From: Nonlabens sp. MB-3u-79
GTDB taxonomy: Bacteria > Bacteroidota > Bacteroidia > Flavobacteriales > Flavobacteriaceae
Length of the DNA stretch: 64,000 nt
NCBI RefSeq assembly: GCF_002831625.1
Contig: NZ_CP025116.1
Span: forward strand, 1,936,501-2,000,500
Reading direction: 5' to 3'
This document shows positions 1-7,039 of the stretch, one piece after another (position 1 is the stretch's first letter; each line of letters opens with the position of its first letter). The notes under the pieces are model-generated. The model did not search any database, was not told the origin of the DNA, and saw nothing but the letters and a program-made list of their open reading frames with translations. Position numbers and translations under genes: made by a program.

Positions 1-203
1 ATACGTGTGCTTAATTGTGCGCTGTTTGCAGCTTGTACTTTACCGCTTACTGCTAGAAAAGAACTGTTGGTGTTATCGGTAACAGCTTGCACTGTGACAG
101 GAATTGCTTCCGTAAGGTTTTCTATAGTGGAAGCCTTTTTGTCACCACAACTTGTGGCGAGTAAAGCAATAAGTATGCTGCTTATGATATATATGTTTTT
201 CAT
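1..203 (-). CDS. RND efflux periplasmic adaptor (MFP) lipoprotein, N-terminal part
   Basis: Partial gene running off the left edge; about 67 residues are visible from the ATG at 203. It opens with a lipoprotein signal (hydrophobic stretch, then LLATSC followed by G), so the mature protein should be anchored to a membrane by Cys19. The following VTVQAV...SGKVQAANSAQLSTR is the usual first beta strand of HlyD/AcrA-type adaptors, which bridge an inner-membrane RND pump and an outer-membrane TolC channel. It lies 57 nt downstream of a tolC-like gene on the same strand, the common Bacteroidota order tolC-mfp-rnd, so the pump gene is expected further left, outside the window. The substrate cannot be told. 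Confidence 0.8.
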   Translation of the reverse strand, partial: MKNIYIISSILIALLATSCGDKKASTIENLTEAIPVTVQAVTDNTNSSFLAVSGKVQAANSAQLSTR

Positions 204-260
204 TCTTTTTGTTTTATAGTGAGCTAGTATCTAAATGTTTTATGGGATCGTCGATTGATA

Positions 261-1571
261 TTATGTTGTTTTAGTCAAAAAGTTGAGGTAGGCTTGTGCA
301 TAATTGAACTCAAAAATGGTTTGATAGTATTCCATCTGTTTTTGAGCAAATTGTGTTTCGGCACCTAATAAGTCTGAAGTTTTTTCAAGACCTTCTTTAA
401 ATCGATTGGTACGTATGCGCAATGATTCCTGAGACTGTTCTAAAGCGAGTTCAGATAGTTTTAATCTGTTACCGGCATCGGTAAGCATGCGCAGTGCTTT
501 GTTGAGCTCGAGTTTGCTTTGTGATATATATCGCTCATATTCCAGCTTTGATTTCTCTAGTGTGGCTTTACTTTTTTGGGCTTGACCTATGCGTTGAGAT
601 CCTTTAAAAAGATCCCAACTCAATTGTGCCCCAACCACATAGCCATTGGTACTAGCTTGAAAGAGGTTGTCATCATATAATTCGTAAGATCCAAAGGCGT
701 TCAATCTAGGTAGAAAAGCCATTTTATCTGCTTTGTTTGCAGCCTCGTAAGCATTGGTAGCCAGCTGCATTGCTCTGATATCTGATCTGTTTTCTGAGAA
801 GTCATTTTCTTTAACCCTAATGGTTTGCACAGCGAGACTATCGCTAGGTTGATATACGACATAACTTTCATCATTCATTAAAAAGGATAAGTAGTTAGAA
901 GCGTTTTGAACATTGCTTTGCGCGGTTTGTAGCTGGTTTTGAACTTCTGTAACACGCACCTCGACGTTAAGTACATCAGCACGTTGTAAATAACCTTGCT
1001 TAAATCTGTCTTGAGCAAGTTTTAAATTTGCTCTGGCAGCTTCTTCTGCTTTTTCTAAGACTGCGACTCCTTTATAAGCCAATTGCAATTGCATATATGC
1101 TTTTTCGACTTCAAAAGAGAAGTATTCCTCCGTACGTTGTCTTTTTAATGACATGGCTTCCATAGAAGCTCGAGCTGCTTTGCGCTGATACAAGCCGTCT
1201 AAGTTGATCAATGGCTGCTGCACCTCTAATACCGTAGCAAAGTTTTGAACGCGGTCTGGATTGTTTAACAAGTCTGGATTAAAATCATTTTGGGTTAAAA
1301 CCCCTTGATTCAGTTTAGATCCAAATGCCATCAATGGATTGGTTGTTAAAATTCCGGTATGGCTGGCAGTTATATTGGGTAAAAACACCGCCTTGGTCTG
1401 ATTGAAATCAGCTTTTGCCTCCATAAATTCCTGTTGCGAAATTTTAATAGAGCTGTTGTTTTTAGTGACCTTTATAGCAACTTCTTCTTTAGAAATCAAG
1501 ACCGTTTGTTGTGCAAACACTTGTGATACAGTCGCAATACTGACTATTATAAAAACTATAATTTTCTTCAT
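261..1571 (-). CDS. TolC family outer membrane efflux protein
   Basis: 436 residues, a normal length for TolC/OprM proteins. It has a Sec signal peptide (MKKIIVFIIVSIATVSQVFA, cleavage before QQ) and two alpha-helical repeat halves rich in Ala, Gln, Glu and Lys, including NVEVRVTEVQNQLQTAQSN and a second copy near the C terminus. It should form the trimeric outer-membrane channel of the tripartite pump whose adaptor gene follows 57 nt downstream. Its promoter carries a Crp/Fnr-like operator, so expression is probably under an activator of that family. The substrate is unknown. Confidence 0.92.
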   Translation of the reverse strand: MKKIIVFIIVSIATVSQVFAQQTVLISKEEVAIKVTKNNSSIKISQQEFMEAKADFNQTKAVFLPNITASHTGILTTNPLMAFGSKLNQGVLTQNDFNPDLLNNPDRVQNFATVLEVQQPLINLDGLYQRKAARASMEAMSLKRQRTEEYFSFEVEKAYMQLQLAYKGVAVLEKAEEAARANLKLAQDRFKQGYLQRADVLNVEVRVTEVQNQLQTAQSNVQNASNYLSFLMNDESYVVYQPSDSLAVQTIRVKENDFSENRSDIRAMQLATNAYEAANKADKMAFLPRLNAFGSYELYDDNLFQASTNGYVVGAQLSWDLFKGSQRIGQAQKSKATLEKSKLEYERYISQSKLELNKALRMLTDAGNRLKLSELALEQSQESLRIRTNRFKEGLEKTSDLLGAETQFAQKQMEYYQTIFEFNYAQAYLNFLTKTT

Positions 1572-1588
1572 TGTTATAAATTGATAGA

Positions 1589-1633
1589 CAAAAGTAGCTC
1601 ACCTAATTAAAGTTTTATGTGACCTATGTCACA
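1589..1633 (-). promoter_or_regulatory. tolC promoter with Crp/Fnr-type operator
   Basis: On the minus strand a -7 box TACTTTTG (1596-1589) lies 17 nt before the tolC start. Upstream is a perfect inverted repeat TGTGAC-CTAT-GTCACA (1618-1633), which matches the TGTGA-N6-TCACA form bound by Crp-family proteins. The operator centre is 36.5 bp from the downstream end of the -7 box, placing it near -42. Two operators in the sulfur cluster at 5101 and 5959 have the same spacing. No -33 TTG is seen, which fits a promoter that depends on an activator. Confidence 0.7.
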
Positions 1634-1708
1634 CAGCTCTAAAAAAAATAGTCCAATCCCAATTTTATAAGATTCGTTTGAAGTGCATGCCTTAAATTTA
1701 CGGATTCT

Positions 1709-2707
1709 ATGGATTCACTTACTCAAATAGTATTAGGGGCAGCTGTTGGTGAAGCTGTTTTAGGAAAAAAAATAGGGAACAAAGCGATGCTCTATGGAGC
1801 TATTGCTGGAACTATACCGGACTTAGATGTAGCGGCTTCCTACTTTACAGATACGGTAACCGCTCTTTCCATACACCGCGGATTCACACATTCTATTGTG
1901 TTTTCGGTACTTTTTGCACCCATTCTAGGTTGGTTGGTTTCTCGTTATGAGACCTATAAAGATTTTAAAGGTTGGTCGTGGTTGTTTTTTTGGGCATTTG
2001 TAACTCATCCCATATTAGATGCACATACCACTTGGGGAACACAATTGTTTTGGCCATTTGATTTGAGGCTGGCTTTTAAGACCATATTTGTTATCGATCC
2101 GCTGTATACACTCCCGTTTCTAGTGTTTTTAATATTGACGTTAAGACAAAAACGAAGCTCTAAAAAAAGATCTTTTTATAATAGAATCGGGCTCTTAGTT
2201 AGTTCTTTGTATTTACTCACTACCTTCTTTTTAAAAGCCAGTGCTTTTTCCCAATTCGAAGCTGCTTTAAAAAACCAACATATTGATTACTTAAAAATAG
2301 ACACCAGACCAGCTCCATTAAATACGGTACTATGGAGCGCCAATGTAGAAACAGAAAAAGCTTTCTTATTGGGTAATTATTCTTTTTTTGACACCCAACC
2401 CATCACTTTTGAAAGTTATCCTAAGAACCATGAGCTACTAGGGGGCCTCATTGAAAATGAATCTGTACAGCGCATGATTGCTATTACAGAGAATTGGTAT
2501 ACGATCACCAAAAAGAATGACCAGCTTTATTTTAACGATTTGCGATTTGGAACTTTAAGTATGGCACCAAAATCACAAAACTTTGTATTTCAATACAAAA
2601 TAGAGGTTGATCCTACTGGAAACATCAACTTTACGGAGGTAGAAAAAGACACCAGTGACGGTAAAAAGTTGCTAGCTGACTTGTGGAATAGGGTAAAGGG
2701 GAACTAG
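1709..2707 (+). CDS. YdjM-like membrane-bound metal-dependent hydrolase (DUF457)
   Basis: 332 residues. The N-terminal half shows the DUF457/YdjM pattern: DSLTQIVLGAAVGEA at the start, GTIPDLD around residues 35-41, HRGFTHS around 56-62, and a later THPILDAHTTWG motif. These His and Asp residues are the presumed metal ligands. Four or so hydrophobic segments put the first 190 residues in the inner membrane; the C-terminal 140 residues are soluble. The family is annotated as a metal-dependent hydrolase by similarity and its substrate is not established. It is transcribed away from tolC and appears to be a single gene. Confidence 0.85.
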   Translation: MDSLTQIVLGAAVGEAVLGKKIGNKAMLYGAIAGTIPDLDVAASYFTDTVTALSIHRGFTHSIVFSVLFAPILGWLVSRYETYKDFKGWSWLFFWAFVTHPILDAHTTWGTQLFWPFDLRLAFKTIFVIDPLYTLPFLVFLILTLRQKRSSKKRSFYNRIGLLVSSLYLLTTFFLKASAFSQFEAALKNQHIDYLKIDTRPAPLNTVLWSANVETEKAFLLGNYSFFDTQPITFESYPKNHELLGGLIENESVQRMIAITENWYTITKKNDQLYFNDLRFGTLSMAPKSQNFVFQYKIEVDPTGNINFTEVEKDTSDGKKLLADLWNRVKGN

Positions 2708-2795
2708 ATATCAACTGCTTATGCTAGTGATACTAACAAAATCATAAGCATTAAAACGGCAGGCTGATTTATTTCTGTTTTCTTATTTGAGAAAA

Positions 2796-3050
2796 TTAAT
2801 AATATTTCTTAATTCCTTTTTTTACATAAAAAAACCTGAGCAAGCCTATTAAAAATAGGAGCGGAGCTATACTGATCAGTATAAAACCTACCCATCTGAT
2901 ATCTGTTAAAATATCTAGTTCGATTATGGCAAAACCAGAACTTATGAATACGATGAATGTTCTGAAATAGGCTAAAAATGTGCGTTCATTAGCTAGATTT
3001 GTTCTGTCAATAGCTAATTTATCTGTAAGAGATAGGTCTGACTTTTCCAT
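2796..3050 (-). CDS. DUF202 family small membrane protein
   Basis: 84 residues. DRTNLANERTFLAYFRT near the N terminus is the signature of the DUF202/YidH family. Two hydrophobic segments follow (about residues 27-46 and 52-73) and the C terminus is basic (KKGIKKYY). The function of the family is unknown. It is the last gene of the minus-strand group that contains the rhodanese and the persulfide dioxygenase fusion, 38 nt after the rhodanese, and is probably co-transcribed with it. Confidence 0.8.
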   Translation of the reverse strand: MEKSDLSLTDKLAIDRTNLANERTFLAYFRTFIVFISSGFAIIELDILTDIRWVGFILISIAPLLFLIGLLRFFYVKKGIKKYY

Positions 3051-3088
3051 AACATATTTTATTTTTTCTAAGGCGCCACTTCAACTAA

Positions 3089-3460
3089 TTAGTTCCAGCC
3101 TAAGTACCCACCTTTTAAATCATAGATTTCTTGGAACCCAAGACTTATGAGTTGCTTTGCGGCTTTATTGCTGCGACTTCCAGAACGGCAGTACAGGTAT
3201 ACAGGCATTTCTTTGTCCAGTTTATGGATTCCTTCTATAAAAAGCTTAGATTTTAAAAAGTCAATATTTACAGCCCCTTTGATATGGCCGCTCTGAAATT
3301 CAGGTGCGGTTCTAACATCTAGCAATTGAACACTGTCCTTAGAAATAGCTTGTTTAAATTCGGTGGCAGAAAGTATCTTAATAGCAGTGTTATCTTGAGC
3401 TGTTGCACCAAAAAGGCTGCTTAAAAAAGACAATATTAGTAGTGTTTTAGTTAGGGGCAT
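3089..3460 (-). CDS. Exported single-domain rhodanese
   Basis: 123 residues. A signal peptide (MPLTKTLLILSFLSSLFGATA before QDN) sends it to the periplasm. The rest is one rhodanese domain with LLDVRTAPEFQSGHIKGAVNID and the active-site loop YLYCRSGSRS, which contains the catalytic Cys that carries a persulfide during sulfur transfer. It lies 116 nt downstream of the dioxygenase/rhodanese gene and probably handles thiosulfate, sulfite or persulfides outside the inner membrane. It may share the transcript that starts upstream of the dioxygenase gene. Confidence 0.9.
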   Translation of the reverse strand: MPLTKTLLILSFLSSLFGATAQDNTAIKILSATEFKQAISKDSVQLLDVRTAPEFQSGHIKGAVNIDFLKSKLFIEGIHKLDKEMPVYLYCRSGSRSNKAAKQLISLGFQEIYDLKGGYLGWN

Positions 3461-3512
3461 GGAATTATTTTTTTAAATGAAGTGTCTAATTGATACCGCA
3501 GTCTCACAGGTA

Positions 3513-3599
3513 TTACTGCATTAGAAAACGGTCAATTTCTTCTCGCTTGTACCAAAGGGCAATATCATCAATCCTTTTAAAGTGTTGACGGGCATACAT
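3513..3599 (-). CDS. Possible 28-residue peptide overlapping the dioxygenase gene end
   Basis: An ATG at 3599 opens a 28-codon frame ending at 3513 that overlaps the last codons of the persulfide dioxygenase gene in another frame. The product starts MYARQHFKRIDDIALWYKR and is amphipathic and charged, unlike random AT-rich translation. It could be a short accessory peptide or the remnant of a C-terminal extension lost by a frameshift. I do not recognise it. Confidence 0.25.
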   Translation of the reverse strand: MYARQHFKRIDDIALWYKREEIDRFLMQ

Positions 3600-4989
3600 A
3601 ATCTGTTGTTTTTATCCCGGTCTCTTTAATGGCTTTAAAGCCTCCTTTAACATCAATTAAATTATGAACACCTCGACTCTTTAAAATAGAGGCCGCTATC
3701 ATACTTCTATACCCACCAGCACAATGCACAAAAAAGCTTTGTTCAGGAAAGGAAGCTATATGATCATTAAGAAATTCAAGAGGTGTGTTTTTTGCATCTA
3801 CCACATGTTCAGAAAGGTATTCACTCTCGTTACGCACATCAAAGACGGGCAAATGTCTTTCATTTTCTTCTTTTTCAAATTGGCTAGCTGTTATAGATGC
3901 TACTGTATCGTATTCCATCGCAGCTTTTTTCCACGTCTCAAAACCACCATCTAAGTAGCCTATACTATGGTCAAAGCCTACTCGAGAAAGTCGTGTGAGG
4001 GTTTCTTTTTCACGACCTGGTGCAGTAACTAGGAGTAAGGGCTGTTTCACATCGGCAATAAGAGTGCCAACCCAAGGGGCAAAACTACCGTCAAGACCTA
4101 TAAAAATAGACCTAGGAATATGTCCTTGAGCAAACTCATCTTGAGAACGTACGTCTAAAATAACAGCGCCAGTTTCGTTAGCAGCAGCTTCAAAAGCTTT
4201 AGGTGAAAGCGCTTGAGTTCCTCTTTTTAGTATTTGATCAATGTCTTCATAACCCTCCTTATTCATTTGGACGTTAAGCGGGAAATATGGTGGAGGTGCT
4301 ACTAATCCATGCGTAACTTCATCGATGAATTCCTCTTTGGTCATGTCTGCTCTTAAGGCATAATTCATTTGTTTTTGATTGCCCAAAGTGTCTACAGTTT
4401 CCTTCATCATGTTTTTACCACAAGCCGATCCAGCACCGTGGGCAGGATATACAATAACATCATCTGCAAGAGGCATTATTTTATTGCGCAAGCTGTCATA
4501 AAGAAAGCCTGCTAAGTCTTTTTCGGTAAGCACCCCTGTTTTTTGAGCTAAATCTGGTCTGCCCACATCACCTAAAAACAAGGTGTCACCACTAAAAATA
4601 GCATGGTCTTTACCCTGCTCATCCCTCAATAAATAAGTGGTGCTTTCCATGGTATGACCAGGTGTGTGCAGCGCTATAATGCTCACATCGCCTAGTGGGA
4701 ACTCTTGTGCATCCTTTGCAATTATCGCATCAAAAGTTGGGTTTGCATTTGGGCCAAAAACTATAGGAGCACCAGTCTTTTTGGAAAGGGTCACATGACC
4801 ACTAACAAAATCGGCATGGAAATGGGTTTCAAAGATATATTTGATTCTTGCATCATCTTTTTTTGCCCTGTCGAGATAGGGAGTGACCTCTCTTAATGGG
4901 TCAATAATAGCAACCTCTCCATTACTTTCTATATAATAAGCACCTTGTGCTAGACAACCCGTGTAAATTTGCTCTATTTTCATTTTCAT
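3577..4989 (-). CDS. Persulfide dioxygenase-like MBL hydrolase fused to two rhodanese domains
   Basis: 470 residues. Residues 1-250 are a metallo-beta-lactamase fold of the ETHE1/persulfide dioxygenase type: THFHAD at 55-60, HTPGHTMES with His112, and SGDTLF with Asp135 supply the iron ligands. Two rhodanese domains follow. The first (about 265-360) lacks the catalytic Cys, having VTAPGREKE where the loop should be; the second has HCAGGYRS with Cys423. The layout matches CstB of Staphylococcus aureus, which oxidises low-molecular-weight persulfides. It acts in the cytoplasm. Its neighbours (TauE, rhodanese, a Crp/Fnr regulator) support a role in sulfide and persulfide detoxification. The promoter holds a GTAAC-N4-GTTAC operator. 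Confidence 0.9.
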   Translation of the reverse strand: MKMKIEQIYTGCLAQGAYYIESNGEVAIIDPLREVTPYLDRAKKDDARIKYIFETHFHADFVSGHVTLSKKTGAPIVFGPNANPTFDAIIAKDAQEFPLGDVSIIALHTPGHTMESTTYLLRDEQGKDHAIFSGDTLFLGDVGRPDLAQKTGVLTEKDLAGFLYDSLRNKIMPLADDVIVYPAHGAGSACGKNMMKETVDTLGNQKQMNYALRADMTKEEFIDEVTHGLVAPPPYFPLNVQMNKEGYEDIDQILKRGTQALSPKAFEAAANETGAVILDVRSQDEFAQGHIPRSIFIGLDGSFAPWVGTLIADVKQPLLLVTAPGREKETLTRLSRVGFDHSIGYLDGGFETWKKAAMEYDTVASITASQFEKEENERHLPVFDVRNESEYLSEHVVDAKNTPLEFLNDHIASFPEQSFFVHCAGGYRSMIAASILKSRGVHNLIDVKGGFKAIKETGIKTTDYVCPSTL

Positions 4990-5024
4990 TTATTTTAATC
5001 CGTCGCAAGCTGGAGTGTTTTTTC

Positions 5025-5040
5025 ACTTTCGCGAAAGCGA
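5025..5040. repeat. Palindromic element, intergenic copy 1
   Basis: ACTTTCGCGAAAGCGA, with a 12-bp perfect palindromic core (5026-5037). It lies in the predicted 5' untranslated region of the persulfide dioxygenase gene. A half copy (AGAAAGCGAA) follows at 5051-5060. Confidence 0.85.
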
Positions 5041-5070
5041 AACACAACACAGAAAGCGAAAGGAATACTA

Positions 5071-5114
5071 TAAAAGTAGTGCATAGAAGCCTTTTTATCA
5101 GTAACTAATGTTAC
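5071..5114 (-). promoter_or_regulatory. Promoter and Crp/Fnr-type operator of the persulfide dioxygenase gene
   Basis: The perfect inverted repeat GTAAC-TAAT-GTTAC (5101-5114) overlaps the stop codon of tauE (5111-5113). On the minus strand, 22 nt further on, is TACTTTTA (5078-5071), one base off the TAnnTTTG -7 consensus. The operator centre is 36.5 bp from the downstream end of the -7 box, identical to the tauE and tolC promoters. There is no -33 TTG. This is the geometry of a class II activator site. The expected start of transcription is near 5065, giving a leader of about 75 nt. Confidence 0.7.
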
Positions 5115-5911
5115 ATAATGAGCTCTTTATAAATAATATAGAGGCCCATGATGAGGACAAACCAGCCAAAAGCTTTTTTTAGCTTTTTACCGTCAATAAA
5201 TTTATTGAGCCAAATGCCAATAAATATTCCAACAATGGAAATTGCGGTAAAGGAGAGTAAAAAAGTCCAGTCTATTTCTAGGTTTTTCACATCACCTAAA
5301 AAGCCTATAAGTGATTTAATAGCGATGATAAATAGGGAAGTAGCTACTGCTTTTTTCATAGGTAATTTAGCGAGTAACACCAAGGCAGGAATGATTAAAA
5401 AACCACCGCCAGCACCTATAACTCCCGTAATGACCCCTACTACAAGACCTTCTATAATGATGAGTGGGTAATTATAGACAATACTACTTTCTTCCTCAGG
5501 CTCTTTGCGTCTGTTGCGTATCATCGATACAGATGCCAGCAGCATGATGAATGCAAAAAATAGCATTATAGCAATATTTTTGGTGACCAGAAAGTCGTCC
5601 CATGTAAAAAGTTGTTCAGGAATCGCAGGAATTAAATAAGCTCTAGTGAGGTATACCGCTATAAATGCGGGAACTGCAAAAATGATAGCTGTTTTAAAGT
5701 CTACCATTCCTTTCATCATATTTTTAACAGCGCCTACTAGTGATGTAGCTCCTACTACAAAAAGAGAATAGGCGGTGGCTAGCACAGGATTAAATGCTAG
5801 GGCGTAAACTAAAATAGGAACGGTAAGTATGGAACCACCACCACCTATGAGCCCCAAAACAAGTCCTATAAAAAGAGCTCCTATATATCCAAGTATTTCG
5901 ATGCTTTCCAT
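5111..5911 (-). CDS. TauE/SafE family sulfite/sulfur-compound exporter
   Basis: 266 residues with about eight transmembrane segments in two homologous halves, each containing the glycine-rich motif of the family (GLVLGLIGGGGSILTVP near the N terminus and GVITGVIGAGGGFLIIPAL in the middle). TauE/SafE proteins move sulfite, sulfoacetate or related anions across the inner membrane. In Staphylococcus aureus a TauE gene lies beside the cst persulfide genes, and the same partnership is seen here. It lies between the Crp/Fnr gene and the dioxygenase gene, and has its own operator-controlled promoter. Confidence 0.92.
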   Translation of the reverse strand: MESIEILGYIGALFIGLVLGLIGGGGSILTVPILVYALAFNPVLATAYSLFVVGATSLVGAVKNMMKGMVDFKTAIIFAVPAFIAVYLTRAYLIPAIPEQLFTWDDFLVTKNIAIMLFFAFIMLLASVSMIRNRRKEPEEESSIVYNYPLIIIEGLVVGVITGVIGAGGGFLIIPALVLLAKLPMKKAVATSLFIIAIKSLIGFLGDVKNLEIDWTFLLSFTAISIVGIFIGIWLNKFIDGKKLKKAFGWFVLIMGLYIIYKELIM

Positions 5912-5928
5912 TAAAGAAGTTTATTGTT

Positions 5929-5972
5929 TAAAGGTAATGTCTATAAAAGCAATGCTTCGTAACAAAAGTTAC
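5929..5972 (-). promoter_or_regulatory. Promoter and Crp/Fnr-type operator of tauE
   Basis: The perfect inverted repeat GTAAC-AAAA-GTTAC (5959-5972) overlaps the stop codon of the Crp/Fnr gene (5969-5971). On the minus strand, 22 nt further on, is TACCTTTA (5936-5929), one base off the -7 consensus. The distance is the same, to the base, as at 5071-5114. No -33 TTG sits at the right distance, so the promoter probably needs the activator. The likely protein is the Crp/Fnr regulator encoded directly upstream. Confidence 0.72.
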
Positions 5973-6595
5973 AAGACCTCAATAAAACTGCGGTGCAGTT
6001 CTATTTTACCTATATTTTCCATCTTTTTAAGTAACCTGGATATCACGACACGACTGGTGTTCAAGTCTGCAGCTATATCTTTATGGGTGGTGTAAATATG
6101 CTTGCTGTTCAAGATTTTAATTTTATCGTTGAGGTAGTTTTCCAGACGCTCATCCATATTATTAAAGGCAATATTATCTATACTTTCAAGAAGTTCCATC
6201 ATGCGAGTATGGTAGCTAGCAAAAACAAAGTTGCGCCATGTCTTATACTTGCTCGACCATTCTTCCATTTTAGCTACAGGAATCATGAGTAATTTTACAG
6301 GGGTCTCTGTTACTGCGTGTATTTCACTTTTAGTATTTCCTACACAGCAAGTCATTGTCATGGCGCAGGTATTGCCACGTTCTAGATGGTAAAGTAATAG
6401 TTCATTGCCTTCCTTATCTGGTCGCATGATCTTAATGCTTCCAGAAAGTAGTAGGGGCATGGATTTGATATACTGACCTGGCTTCATTAAATCCTGGCCA
6501 GCAGGAACTTCCATAAAGGTAGCTACATTATTAATTTCTTCTATAAGCGGCAGTTCAAACTGTGATCCGTAATATTCTTTAAGCTCTTGTATCAT
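5969..6595 (-). CDS. Crp/Fnr family regulator with a Cys77/Cys83-Cys84 cluster
   Basis: 208 residues. Residues 20-110 form the cyclic-nucleotide-binding-like beta roll (PGQYIKSMPLLLSGSIKIMR), followed by a long dimer helix and a C-terminal winged HTH at about 171-200 (HKDIAADLNTSRVVISRLLK). The only cysteines are Cys77, Cys83 and Cys84, close together at the position where Crp binds its ligand (GNTCAMTMTCCVG). This arrangement is unlike FNR, whose iron-sulfur cysteines are mostly N-terminal. A thiol or persulfide sensor is my inference from these cysteines and the adjacent sulfur genes. The two GTAAC-N4-GTTAC sites downstream are its probable targets. Confidence 0.9.
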   Translation of the reverse strand: MIQELKEYYGSQFELPLIEEINNVATFMEVPAGQDLMKPGQYIKSMPLLLSGSIKIMRPDKEGNELLLYHLERGNTCAMTMTCCVGNTKSEIHAVTETPVKLLMIPVAKMEEWSSKYKTWRNFVFASYHTRMMELLESIDNIAFNNMDERLENYLNDKIKILNSKHIYTTHKDIAADLNTSRVVISRLLKKMENIGKIELHRSFIEVL

Positions 6596-7007
6596 TAGTA
6601 ATTTTCAGCTATCTGCGGGTGGTACTTAAAATTGAGATGTGCTCATACGGATTTGTATACAGCTACTATCGCGATAAAGATAGTCAAAGGAGGATTTGCC
6701 TGCCCTAAAAGAAGTAACATAATCATAAGTAGCCTCTGTCAATACAATGCCTACAGCATAAAAAACCTTGACGGGTTCCATATAGAAACGAAATGCTATA
6801 CTGTATTCCAATTCACACCTTGGGTAGCGTTCTCGTACCTTATTCATCTTTGAAATTTTATAGGTGTGGGTCTCTAGAAAGTTCCGTTTGAGGTATTGTG
6901 GGTATTTATAGAACAGCTTGCTATGTCATATTGATGTTTTGAACATTGCTTCTACTTTAGATAACTTCAAAGATTTAATAATTACTTAAAGTAATTTTGG
7001 TTGCTTA
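6596..7007. other. Gene-poor stretch before the metal operon
   Basis: About 410 bp without a gene I can defend except the doubtful one at 6626-6847. It contains an imperfect inverted repeat CTATC...GATAG at about 6667-6684. The right part (6854-7007) is AT-rich and carries no recognisable feature until the promoter at 7008. Confidence 0.5.
6626..6847 (-). CDS. Hypothetical 73-residue protein, doubtful
   Basis: An open frame beginning MNKVRERYPRCELEYSIAF and ending RDSSCIQIRMSTSQF, 30 nt upstream of the Crp/Fnr start. It has no signal peptide or membrane segment and no domain I recognise. A plus-strand frame of the same length covers the same DNA (6632-6853), which weakens the case for either. 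It could be a decayed gene or part of a dispersed repeat that keeps frames open by chance. Confidence 0.3.
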   Translation of the reverse strand: MNKVRERYPRCELEYSIAFRFYMEPVKVFYAVGIVLTEATYDYVTSFRAGKSSFDYLYRDSSCIQIRMSTSQF

Positions 7008-7035
7008 TTGGAACATTTTAAATTTGTTATATTTG
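7008..7035 (+). promoter_or_regulatory. Promoter of the metal efflux operon
   Basis: TTG (7008-7010), 17 bp spacer, then TATATTTG (7028-7035): a full match to the Bacteroidota consensus. The start codon GTG of the next gene begins only 4 nt after the -7 box, so transcription should begin at or next to the start codon and the mRNA should be leaderless. Confidence 0.75.
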
Positions 7036-7039
7036 TTGA

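Noticed and set aside
7..219. Plus-strand open frame of 70 codons at the left edge
   Set aside because: The minus strand of the same DNA encodes a lipoprotein signal and the first strands of an RND adaptor that fit the tolC gene beside it, so the plus frame is a shadow.
2716..2752. Inverted repeat GCTTATG...CATAAGC after the YdjM-like gene
   Set aside because: Short stem and long loop without a T tract; too weak to call a terminator.
3497..3520. Imperfect inverted repeat (GATACC...GGTATT) before the rhodanese gene
   Set aside because: Six pairs across an 11-nt loop is weak and it does not match the GTRAC-N4-GTYAC motif.
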